Below, in pieces: positions 7,647 through 14,372 of a DNA stretch of 17,065 nt (position 1 is its first letter; the number at the start of each line of letters is the position of its first letter). The stretch is from Bacillota bacterium (GTDB lineage: Bacteria > Bacillota > Clostridia > Clostridiales > Clostridiaceae). The stretch lies in NCBI GenBank assembly GCA_023435985.1, contig JAEZKY010000257.1, positions 1 through 17,065 on the forward strand. The letters are read 5' to 3'. The notes beneath the pieces were generated by a model. The model worked only from the letters and a program-made list of their open reading frames with translations. It searched no databases and had not been told where the DNA came from. A program made the translations under genes and the position numbers.

Positions 7647-8835
7647 TTAACTTTCCCTTGCTTTTTTTGCGTATAAAACATTTGATAGAATATCTGTAGC
7701 TTCAGTATTCATTTCTTTTGTTACATGAGCATAAATGTCAGATGTTGTTTGCATTATTGAATGGCCTAAACGTTCTTGTATTATTTTCATTGATACCTTA
7801 TTCTTTAAAAGTATAGTTGCATTACTATGTCTAAGATCATGCCAGCGAATATTTTTTTCTATTCCGCAATATTTACATAATCTTTTTATTCTTTGAAGAA
7901 ATCTAGAGGGGATTAAAAACTCTCCATCTTCTTTGGTGAAAATCAAGTCATATTCTATATTATTAAATTTATTTTTTATATAAAACTCTCCATATTTAAG
8001 TTTGTTTTGCATTTGCAATATTTTATGTTCTTTTAAGAGCTTTATAATTTCATCACTTAAAGGTAAATCACGATAAGATGTTGGAGTTTTTAAATCAGAT
8101 ATAGTATATATATTTTCTTCTCTTATAAGAGCATTATTACAGCTTAAGGTTTTATTATCGAAATCAATGTCGCTCCATTGTAATCCGCACATTTCACCAC
8201 GTCTTAATCCTGTTTCTATTGTTAATGACATACCTAGAAAAAATAAATAATCATCATATTTTCTTGTATCAAGTTTAGAATATATTTGTGATACTTCATC
8301 TAAGGTTAATATATTTGATTTGTATTTACTTCTTTTTGGCGTATCAGTAAATTGGCATGGATTTGTATTGATCATCTGCAGCTTTAAAGCTTTGTTTAAA
8401 GAAGCTTGCAAAACAAGATAATGTTTTTGGATTGTAGTTGGACTTAAATTATTCCCAGGCTTTTGGGGACTTTTTACTTTCCGTAAATTTGCTAAGAACT
8501 TTTCAATATGAATAGGTTTTATTTCACAGAGTTTTAAATTGCCTAAAAATGGTGAGATATATTTATCAATACTGTTCTTATAACTAGAATATGTGTTGGC
8601 ACTTTTTGTTGGCTTTATAAAATCCTCTATCCACATATTAAGATAAACTTTAAATAAAGTCTCTTTTGGTCTTTCGAAGCCATTATTATTTTTATAAATC
8701 TCTTCATTTAGTTTTTCTAAAGCTTCACGTTTGGTTGATCCTCCTTTCCTCTCAATTTGTTTTTTTCTCTCCGTTTACAAATACATAATATCTGTAGTAC
8801 CAAGTGTTTCCTTTCTTTCTAACGCTTCCTTCCAT
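7647..8835 (-). pseudogene. Tyrosine recombinase/integrase, split by a one-base frameshift
   Basis: The minus strand encodes a phage/ICE-type tyrosine integrase that would be about 395 residues. The catalytic residues are present: Arg in ETGLRRGEMCGLQW, the HxxR box HDLRHSNAT, and His and the nucleophile Tyr in LGHSIMQTTSDIYAHV. The SAM-like core-binding domain is at SYKNSIDKYISPFLGNLKL. The natural start is the ATG at 8833-8835, preceded by GGAGGTG, giving MEGSVRKKGNTWYYRYYVFV, a typical arm-binding N-terminus. An A7 tract (8760-8766) carries one base too many: the first frame stops soon after it. Removing one A joins NGEKK to QIERKGGSTKREALEKL and the rest. From an internal Met at 8636 a 329-residue ORF remains open, but it lacks the arm-binding domain. 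It is either disrupted or rescued by slippage or a sequencing error. Confidence 0.88.
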
Positions 8836-8996
8836 GTTTTAACACCTCCACGTTAGCTAGTGTTTCGTAATTTGCATTATTTATACTTGATAATTCTTCA
8901 TCATTTTTTTTGTATAAAAAGTTCTTTTTTATCTATATCCTTCACATAAACGATTTCATTATTAAGTTTTATTTTTAAGATATATTCCCAAAGCAT
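8819..8996 (-). pseudogene. Small gene upstream of and overlapping the integrase, frameshifted
   Basis: An ATG at 8994-8996 with a strong GGGGGAG ribosome binding site begins MLWEYILKIKLNNEIVYVKD on the minus strand. In the sequence as given it stops right after an A8 tract (8904-8911). Dropping one A continues it through NDEELSSINNANYETLANVE to LKHGRKR and a stop at 8819-8821, for a total of 58 residues. The corrected gene overlaps the integrase start by 17 bp, the usual layout for a small translationally coupled gene next to an integrase. I do not recognise a named family; an excision or regulatory role would be a guess from position only. Confidence 0.6.
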
Positions 8997-9019
8997 TAAG
9001 ATCTCCCCCTAGCATAAAG

Positions 9020-9033
9020 CGAACTGTTGTTCT
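9020..9033 (-). promoter_or_regulatory. LexA (SOS) operator
   Basis: CGAACTGTTGTTCT contains GAAC-N4-GTTC, the form of the Gram-positive LexA/DinR box. It begins 8 bp downstream of the -10 element of the integrase promoter, so bound LexA would block initiation. The integrase operon would then be released on DNA damage. The match is visible in the sequence; LexA control is inferred from the family consensus and the position. Confidence 0.75.
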
Positions 9034-9040
9034 AAGGGGA

Positions 9041-9069
9041 ATTATAACATTATTTAAAATTAATTTCAA
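9041..9069 (-). promoter_or_regulatory. Sigma-A promoter of the integrase operon
   Basis: On the minus strand TTGAAA (9064-9069) and a perfect TATAAT (9041-9046) are separated by exactly 17 bp. Transcription would start close to or within the LexA operator, and then reach the small upstream gene and the integrase. Confidence 0.8.
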
Positions 9070-9179
9070 TATTTTGGAATTAATTTTTGATTTTTTAGGA
9101 GAAAGCATAAATATTTAATACATTAAACTCAAAAATAGCATAAAAAACAAATAAAAAAACTATAGATAAATGAACAGCC

Positions 9180-9198
9180 CCCTGTCAAGTAGACAGGG
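9180..9198. repeat. Hairpin at the left end of the insertion sequence
   Basis: CCCTGTC (9180-9186) and GACAGGG (9192-9198) form a 7-bp G+C-rich stem around AAGTA, between the orfB stop and the left tip. The right tip has AGTAGACAG but lacks the CCCTGTC partner, so only the left end can fold. It may end transposase transcription or block read-through, although no T-tract follows on the minus strand. Confidence 0.6.
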
Positions 9199-9212
9199 TA
9201 AATAAAATAAAA

Positions 9213-10052
9213 TTATGCTACTAAGGTGTGGTTCCTATATTCAAGAGGAGCCATACCTTTTAGTTTCTTTTGAAGTCTTTTTGTATTGTAAAATTCTATG
9301 TATTCATCAATAGCTTGTTCGAGGTCTTCAAAGTTAGAAAATCTTCTTAGATAATACATTTCAGATTTTAGCGTACCCCAAAAAGCCTCCATAGACCCAT
9401 TATCGATACATTTACCCACTCTAGACATACTTTGAATTGCGCTAATAGTATTTAGTTTGGTCTTGAATGTTTTACTTGTATATTGGAATCCGCGATCACT
9501 ATGGAATAGTGGCGTTGCGGTCGGATTGTCTTCAATAGCTTTATCTAATGTATCAAATACTAATTTGTTATTGTTAAATTTGGATAATACGTAAGAAACA
9601 ACACTGTTATTTCCAAGATCTAGTATTGCACTTAAATAAGCTTTATTTCCGTTAGTTAATTTAAACTCAGTAACATCTGTTAACCATTTTTCATTTGAAC
9701 TATCAGCTACAAATTTTCTATTTAACACATTTTCAGCTGTAATTTGTGGGGTACTTTGAATATATTTTTTTCTTTTCCTTCTAATAACAGCAGTAAGTTT
9801 TACAGATTTCATAAGCCTGTAGATACGTTTATGATTATATTTTGAATTTAGTCTTCTATTAATATTTAACGTTATACGGCGATAGCCATAAATACCATTG
9901 ACCTCTGAATAGATTTTAATAACTTCTTCTAAAACAATTTTATTTTCTTTATCTCTTTGAGATTCGGATCTATTTAACCATTTATAATAAGAAGCACGTC
10001 CAATTTTTGCACATATACACAATTCAGATATTGAGTACCCTAATGTATGCAA
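9213..10052 (-). CDS. IS3-family transposase OrfB (DDE integrase domain)
   Basis: This is the catalytic half of the IS3/IS150 transposase. The start of the frame has an HTH_21-like segment (SYYKWLNRSESQRDKEN and IYGYRRITLNINRRL). The rve/DDE core follows with the first Asp in KWLTDVTEFKL, the second in LFHSDRGFQYTS and the Glu in GSMEAFWGTLKSEMYYLRRF. All three catalytic acids are therefore present. The listed start is a TTG without a convincing ribosome binding site. The same frame is open upstream through RRNRKGVDKYIAIKE into orfA, so the real product is probably an OrfAB fusion made by -1 frameshifting at the A7 tract (10100-10106). The C-terminus (FYNTKRLQKKLKGMAPLEY) is normal for the family. 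Confidence 0.92.
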   Translation of the reverse strand: MHTLGYSISELCICAKIGRASYYKWLNRSESQRDKENKIVLEEVIKIYSEVNGIYGYRRITLNINRRLNSKYNHKRIYRLMKSVKLTAVIRRKRKKYIQSTPQITAENVLNRKFVADSSNEKWLTDVTEFKLTNGNKAYLSAILDLGNNSVVSYVLSKFNNNKLVFDTLDKAIEDNPTATPLFHSDRGFQYTSKTFKTKLNTISAIQSMSRVGKCIDNGSMEAFWGTLKSEMYYLRRFSNFEDLEQAIDEYIEFYNTKRLQKKLKGMAPLEYRNHTLVA

Positions 10053-10075
10053 CTCTTTGATTGCAATATACTTAT

Positions 10076-10756
10076 CTACCCCCTTTCTATTTCTTCTAAT
10101 TTTTTTAAGAAATCATTCTCCATTTTTAAACGTCTATTTTCAGCTTCTAAAAGTTTTAATTGTGAAGCAAATTTTTCTGATTTACTTAACTCTTCAAAGT
10201 CTTTATTTTTACCGCGTCTATCGACTAGCGAGTTATGTCCATTTTTATTGTATTTCCTTACCCAAGTATAAACTTGTTGATAGGAAACATTATATTTATT
10301 AGCAGTTGAATTATAATCGTTAGCGTTAGCAATACAAAATGATACTATTTCAATTCTTTCTTGATAAGTTGTTTTTCTTCCCGTGGTCATAATGTTATCT
10401 CCTTTGGTATTATGAGGTTTAAATATCTTATGACCACTATTATACTTCTTAATCCACTTACGGAGAATACTCTCAGATGATATATTATAAGTACTACATA
10501 TATCAGGTAACGACCCTTTTCCACTAAGATAATCAGTTACAGCTCTAAGTTTAATATCAGAAGTATAATAACTGTTTTTATTACTTGTTATTAATCCTTC
10601 TAGACCAAAGGTTTTATATTTGCGTATCCATAACCTAATTGAACTTTCATTTATTCCTAAGTCTATTGCTGCTTTACCAATGCTAATTTTTCCTGCGAGA
10701 TAATCTTCCACAATCTTTATTTTTATCTCAGATATTATTTTAGCTTTTCTCCCCAT
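10076..10756 (-). CDS. IS3-family transposase OrfA (helix-turn-helix)
   Basis: This 226-residue DNA-binding half of the IS150-type transposase would recognise the terminal repeats. Three successive helix-turn-helix units can be made out: about 5-55 (IGKAAIDLGINESSIRLWIR), 65-110 (LPDICSTYNISSESILRKWI) and 128-178 (NSTANKYNVSYQQVYTWVRK). A leucine-zipper-like coiled coil runs from about 185 to 224 (LKLLEAENRRLKMENDFLKK) and ends at the slippery site. OrfA proteins in this group more often show two such units, so this is a long version. The frame ends in a TAG 24 bp before the listed OrfB start. Confidence 0.9.
   Translation of the reverse strand: MGRKAKIISEIKIKIVEDYLAGKISIGKAAIDLGINESSIRLWIRKYKTFGLEGLITSNKNSYYTSDIKLRAVTDYLSGKGSLPDICSTYNISSESILRKWIKKYNSGHKIFKPHNTKGDNIMTTGRKTTYQERIEIVSFCIANANDYNSTANKYNVSYQQVYTWVRKYNKNGHNSLVDRRGKNKDFEELSKSEKFASQLKLLEAENRRLKMENDFLKKLEEIERG
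10100..10106 (-). promoter_or_regulatory. Programmed -1 frameshift site joining OrfA and OrfB
   Basis: On the minus strand the orfA codons TTA AAA AAA TTA contain the canonical slippery heptamer A AAA AAA. A -1 shift here leads into ATT AGA AGA AAT and continues without a stop into OrfB. This is the standard way IS3 elements make the OrfAB transposase. Confidence 0.75.
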
Positions 10757-10824
10757 AACAAAATGCTCCCTCTATAGTATCAGTTTTTATTATTTTAACT
10801 GTCTACTATAAAGGGAGCATATCA

Positions 10825-11559
10825 ATATCACATTTAGAAAATATTTTATACAACCTAAAAAATTATAGCATTAACAAATAATAAAGTTTTATGTGGATAA
10901 GCATAAGGAATAAAGATAATAATGTGAATGAAAATATTATTAATGCTTCAAGAAGAATTTTGGTGTAGTTTTATGATTAAGAAGTTACTTTTTATTATTG
11001 ATACATTTTGTAAGCAATGTCTGAAAAATTGATTTTGCCTCATATATTAAAATTATTAAATTAGAGTGGTGTATTTAAAGAAAATGGAGTTTAAAGCCGC
11101 CATGTTTTCCATATTATGCAATGATATTGGATAGTAATATTTAATGGAATATATTAGGAAACTTATTTGCCCCATTTATGACTATTTAATAGCAATAAAT
11201 ACCGATTTACATTTTTTCGGAACTCGTTAGTTTTGAAGATATTTATAGAAATGTAGGTGTTTTTTGTTGTATATTAAAAAGCAATAAAAATAAATATTGA
11301 ATAAACTTTACATTTAATATATAAAAGTTGTAATATGTAAACATAGTAAAAAAATACCATGAAAGTAAGAGCATACTTAAAAATGGATATTACTATTGCA
11401 GAGGCATAAGATTTATCAAAGAAACATTTTAATTTTTTGAAATTATTTGTGATGTGGTGATTGAGGAAAATATATTAATCTCACATTGATGTACTCATTC
11501 TACCAAACTGTAGATCTTTTCATGTTCTGTTAATGAAAATATGAATAAGGAGGGAATAT
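10825..11559 (+). other. 735-bp A+T-rich region without a credible gene; candidate promoter and long leader for the JAMM gene
   Basis: No ORF with a recognisable product is present on either strand. The longest short frame I traced on the plus strand is a 28-codon one starting near 11145 (MEYIRKLICPIYDYL), without a ribosome binding site. A likely promoter is TTGAAT (11297-11302) with TATAAA (11320-11325), 17 bp apart. If used, it leaves about 230 nt of leader before the JAMM ATG. A 16-codon reading frame (MKVRAYLKMDITIAEA) lies within the leader but has no ribosome binding site. I see no known riboswitch pattern. Confidence 0.4.
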
Positions 11560-12039
11560 ATGAAAAATGAATTGATTTTAAAAAAGGATTTATTGGATAG
11601 ATTTGTTTTACAAGTAAAAGAGAAATATCCTAAAAAAGCATTTGGATATTTCATTTCTTCTGAAGTAGGAGGACAACCAGATGATTTTATTATGTTTAAA
11701 GATGATGTGAGAGATGAGTGGAGAACTACATTTGAAAAATATGGTGATTATTACGTTCGTAATAAAGATGCAGGTTTTTTAGCAACTGATGAAGAAATGT
11801 ATGAAGTACACAAGGAACTTGAGATGAGAGGAAAATATATTGTGGGGGTATATCATAGTCATCAGAGGCATCCGGCCATATTTTCTACAGTAGACATTGA
11901 GTTACACCCTTCAGAAGAATTATGGCATTTAATTATTTCTTTAAGAAATATCGATATGCCTCAGATTAAAGCTTTTGCTATAAAAGAAAATTTACCAGTA
12001 GAATTAAAGATAAGAACTTTAAATCGAGTACATGAATAA
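11560..12039 (+). CDS. JAMM/MPN (Mov34, JAB) domain protein, probable isopeptidase-like
   Basis: The 159-residue protein is essentially one JAMM domain. The metal motif HxHx7SxxD is exact: His99, His101, Ser109 and Asp112 in YHSHQRHPAIFSTVDIEL. Bacterial JAMM proteins are zinc hydrolases that remove a C-terminal tail from, or release a product bound to, small MoaD/ThiS-type sulfur carriers; archaeal and eukaryotic relatives remove ubiquitin-like proteins. In most active members a Glu precedes by three residues the Gly of the first strand (ExxG). Here that spot is Lys26 (PKKAFGYF), so the usual catalytic base appears to be missing. The start has AAGGAGGG at good spacing. It is the first gene of the cluster, 308 bp before the SUMF1-like gene. 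The fold is sure; the activity is not. Confidence 0.88.
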   Translation: MKNELILKKDLLDRFVLQVKEKYPKKAFGYFISSEVGGQPDDFIMFKDDVRDEWRTTFEKYGDYYVRNKDAGFLATDEEMYEVHKELEMRGKYIVGVYHSHQRHPAIFSTVDIELHPSEELWHLIISLRNIDMPQIKAFAIKENLPVELKIRTLNRVHE

Positions 12040-12347
12040 TTATAACTACTTGTTGTTCTATCAATATTGTTTCACGGGGGACAAAGCTATAAGATAAATG
12101 CTTTATACGACTGTTGTATATTGATTTCTAAGAAGTAAATTTGTTCTTTATTTAAAGAAGTACTTGATATATAGATACCACTAGACGTAGCATATATCTC
12201 CGTTGATTAATTGCGTTTATTAGCAGGATTATAGTACTTTTAGAGTAGCTGTTATGTTTTTTTAAAATTATTAATATTCAATGAATCTAAAGTGATTTTG
12301 AATTGTGGAGTTTAAGTAATAAATTAAAAAAGGTGTGGAATGGTTAA
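12040..12347 (+). other. 308-bp gap between JAMM and SUMF1-like genes
   Basis: No gene is recognised. The plus strand has one short open stretch of about 30 codons near 12046-12140 (SILFHGGQSYKINALYDCC) without a start signal. There is no terminator with a T-tract after the JAMM gene. A promoter for the downstream genes may lie here (for example TTGAAT near 12298), but matches in such A+T-rich DNA are weak evidence. Confidence 0.35.
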
Positions 12348-13238
12348 ATGGATAAAAGGCAAACAGAATTTGTAAAGAAGTTAATTGAATCTAAAGATCA
12401 GAATTATATCTATGAAAATGTGAAAAACATATTTGGATATGATAAAGAGGGTATTCCTAATGTTGTTGATGGTCAGGTTCTTTATTTAGCTTGGCAAGCT
12501 ATAAAAAACACTTCGGCAGAAATGGAACATGAGCTAATGGAAAAAAGATTTTATCAGAATAGTCAAGAAAGATATGAGGAATTTGTTCAACCACATATGA
12601 AGAAAATAGATGGTACGACATTTTGGATGGGTTCAGCATTAGATGCAAAAATTAAATATTGTGGTGAAGAACCTCAACACAAAGTTCAGCTAGATGCATA
12701 TTATGTCAGTGACATTGTTGTATCACAAGAATTATATGCTAAATATGATCCTCAATATACTAAGAGCGGAGACGTTAATATGCCAGTATGTTACGTATCT
12801 TGGTATGATGCAATTATGTTTAGTAAATGGATAAATTGTAGACTGTTATCAGAAGCTGAATGGGAATACGCATGCAGAGCCAATTCTAATGGAGCTTGGT
12901 GTTGTGAAAAAGAAGAAGATCTTAGAAAATATGCCTGGTATAGTGAAAATTCAGATGGCTATATTCATCAAATAGCACAATTAAAGCCTAATTCTTATGG
13001 ATTATATGATGTTCATGGAAATGTATGGGAATGGATTATTGATAGTTATGAAGATGACTATTATGGTAAGTCTCCATTAGTGAATCCTATTAATAAAAGT
13101 GAAAATGGGCAAAAAGTATGTAGAGGTGGAAGTATTCAGGCCTTTTCTGAAATGTGTAGAAACACATTTAGAACTTATGAGTCAATAGATTTTAAAGCTA
13201 GTGATATTGGGTTTAGATTGGCAAGGAATGAAAAATAA
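12348..13238 (+). CDS. Formylglycine-generating-enzyme-like (SUMF1/FGE-sulfatase fold) protein, likely not a true FGE
   Basis: The 296-residue protein has a helical N-terminal part of about 80 residues followed by a SUMF1 domain. Family marks are the opening GTTFWMGS (89-96), PVCYVSWYDAIMFSKWIN, RLLSEAEWEYACRANSNG, the highly conserved YGLYDVHGNVWEWIIDSY (217-234), CRGGSIQAFSEMCRNTFR and the end DIGFRLARN. True FGE oxidises a sulfatase Cys to formylglycine with O2 and two active-site cysteines spaced C-x4-C (GGSxxCxxxxC). Here the first is Ala265 and only Cys270 remains. Together with a presumably anaerobic host this argues against formylglycine formation. Other SUMF1-fold proteins act in sulfur chemistry (EgtB-type) or as ligand-binding domains. 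It starts the tight run of four plus-strand genes, preceded by AGGTGTGG. Confidence 0.85.
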   Translation: MDKRQTEFVKKLIESKDQNYIYENVKNIFGYDKEGIPNVVDGQVLYLAWQAIKNTSAEMEHELMEKRFYQNSQERYEEFVQPHMKKIDGTTFWMGSALDAKIKYCGEEPQHKVQLDAYYVSDIVVSQELYAKYDPQYTKSGDVNMPVCYVSWYDAIMFSKWINCRLLSEAEWEYACRANSNGAWCCEKEEDLRKYAWYSENSDGYIHQIAQLKPNSYGLYDVHGNVWEWIIDSYEDDYYGKSPLVNPINKSENGQKVCRGGSIQAFSEMCRNTFRTYESIDFKASDIGFRLARNEK

Positions 13239-13262
13239 ATAATATTTGGAAGGAGAAAAATT

Positions 13263-13535
13263 ATGAGTTTAAAAGTTGTTTTACCACATTTTTTATGTTC
13301 AAATGCAAATGAAAATGAGTTAATGGTTGAGTGTTCAAATATAAGTGAACTTTATGATGCTTTTTATAAAAGAGATACTGAAATAGTGAATAAAATATTT
13401 TCTGAGAATAAATCATTTAGAAGAAATGTTATTTTAGTACTTGATGGTAAGATGGTTAAAAAAAGTGAATTTGATAATATTAAATTCGGTGAAAAAGGCG
13501 TTCTTGAAATTTTACTACAATTAGCAGGGGGCTGA
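13263..13535 (+). CDS. MoaD/ThiS-family ubiquitin-fold sulfur carrier
   Basis: A 90-residue beta-grasp protein that ends exactly in Gly-Gly (LLQLAGG then stop), the hallmark of MoaD/ThiS sulfur carriers and ubiquitin-like modifiers. The pattern VVLPHFLCSNA, an N-terminal strand pair, the helix SELYDAFYKRD, then NVILVLDGKMV and a GVLEILLQLAGG C-terminal strand follow the MoaD order. The free Gly-Gly terminus would be adenylated by the adjacent E1-like enzyme and could become a thiocarboxylate or be attached to a target. Because nothing follows Gly-Gly, no protease step is needed to expose it. It lies 24 bp after the SUMF1-like gene with an AAGGAG site and 43 bp before the E1 gene, so the three are surely co-transcribed. 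Confidence 0.9.
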   Translation: MSLKVVLPHFLCSNANENELMVECSNISELYDAFYKRDTEIVNKIFSENKSFRRNVILVLDGKMVKKSEFDNIKFGEKGVLEILLQLAGG

Positions 13536-13578
13536 TTTCAAAAAAGAAATTTAGCAGCATATATTTAGGAGGTCAAAA

Positions 13579-14325
13579 GTGAATAATTTAACAAGTGAGC
13601 AACTAATAAGATATAGAAGGCAGTTAATATTAAAAGAAGTTGGACAAGAAGGCCAAAAGAAACTTTTAGATGCCAAAGTTTTAATTATAGGAGCAGGAGG
13701 GCTGGGTTCTCCTATTGCACTATATTTAGCAGCAGCTGGGATAGGGAAAATAGGATTAGTAGATAGTGACTGTGTAGATTTAAGTAATTTACAACGGCAG
13801 ATTATTCATAGTACAGAAAAAATAGGTGTTCAAAAGGTTAAATCTGCTGAGGAGAGGTTATTAAATTTAAATACAGATGTTCATATTGATACCTATTTTT
13901 GTGAAATAGATAAAACTAATGTTAACTCTATTATTGAAAATTACGATATTGTTGTTAATGCAGTAGATAATGCACAAACAAGATATATACTTAATGAAGC
14001 TTGCTTTAATTATAATAAGCCATTAGTTGAGGGTGCAATTTATAATTTTGAAGGACATGTAATGACCATTATTCCAGGCGATACTGCTTGCTATGAATGT
14101 ATTTTCCCAGAGGGGGAAGTAGCCTTAAAAGGAGAAATAGGTGTTATTGGAGCTTTACCAGGAGTGATTGGTTCATTGCAAGCAATGGAAGTACTGAAAT
14201 GCATATTAATGACTGGAAAATTATTAAAGAATAGAATGTTGTATTATAATGGTTTAACAGCTACGTTTAGAGAAATTGAAGTTGAGAAAGATAGTAATTG
14301 CAAAATATGTGGACATTTAAAATAA
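13579..14325 (+). CDS. E1-like ThiF/MoeB/HesA adenylyltransferase
   Basis: This 248-residue enzyme would activate the Gly-Gly end of the neighbouring MoaD-like protein with ATP. It has the nucleotide loop VLIIGAGGLGSPIALYLAAA (34-53), the acidic end of the second strand in GLVDSDCVDLSNLQRQIIHS with the conserved Asn/Arg, VVNAVDNAQTRYILNEAC, and a zinc site from two CxxC pairs (Cys171/Cys174 and Cys241/Cys244). In many members a Cys lies before the AGVxGPLPG motif (CAEAGV or CRTAGV). Here the matching stretch is KGEIGVIGALPGVIG, with Lys184 in place of that Cys. MoeB-type enzymes can work through the adenylate without this Cys, so activity is still likely. The start is GTG with TAGGAGGT upstream; length is normal for MoeB/HesA. 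Confidence 0.92.
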   Translation: MNNLTSEQLIRYRRQLILKEVGQEGQKKLLDAKVLIIGAGGLGSPIALYLAAAGIGKIGLVDSDCVDLSNLQRQIIHSTEKIGVQKVKSAEERLLNLNTDVHIDTYFCEIDKTNVNSIIENYDIVVNAVDNAQTRYILNEACFNYNKPLVEGAIYNFEGHVMTIIPGDTACYECIFPEGEVALKGEIGVIGALPGVIGSLQAMEVLKCILMTGKLLKNRMLYYNGLTATFREIEVEKDSNCKICGHLK

Positions 14326-14372
14326 TATTATTATTCATAATATATTAAATGTTTAATTTGAGGAGGAAAATC

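Larger units (their letters stand above)
9171..10824 (-). mobile_element. IS3-family (IS150 group) insertion sequence
   Basis: The element carries orfA and orfB on the minus strand. Its ends match as imperfect terminal inverted repeats: TGAACAGCCCCCTGTC at the left against TGATATGCTCCCTTTA read inward from the right, and both then run into AGTAGACAG. They agree at about 19 of the first 26 positions, with TG at the left and CA at the right as is usual for IS3. No matching short target duplication is seen (AAA on the left, ATA on the right), so it may be old or the flanks rearranged. Both reading frames are intact, so it could still be active. It sits just upstream of the integrase promoter and separates the integrase remnant from whatever lay beyond. 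Confidence 0.85.

Noticed and set aside
7237..7681. Two reading frames (65 and 96 codons) on opposite strands across rnpB
   Set aside because: They lie on the conserved RNase P RNA sequence and have no family likeness or ribosome binding site.
8760..8766. Programmed -1 frameshift in the integrase A7 tract
   Set aside because: A -1 shift leads to the wrong frame; the continuing integrase frame needs loss of one base (+1), so the IS3-type mechanism does not apply.
10047..10302. Plus-strand reading frames of 74 and 81 codons
   Set aside because: They lie antisense to orfA of the insertion sequence and reflect its A+T-rich codon pattern.
11348..11372. ATACCAT near 11355 as a second copy of the ATACCAT downstream of rnpB (attR)
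   Set aside because: The match is under 10 bp, in A+T-rich DNA, and the flanks do not extend it.
10825..11559. Riboswitch or T-box in the JAMM leader
   Set aside because: I could not find any of the conserved blocks of the common classes, nor a terminator hairpin with a T-tract.
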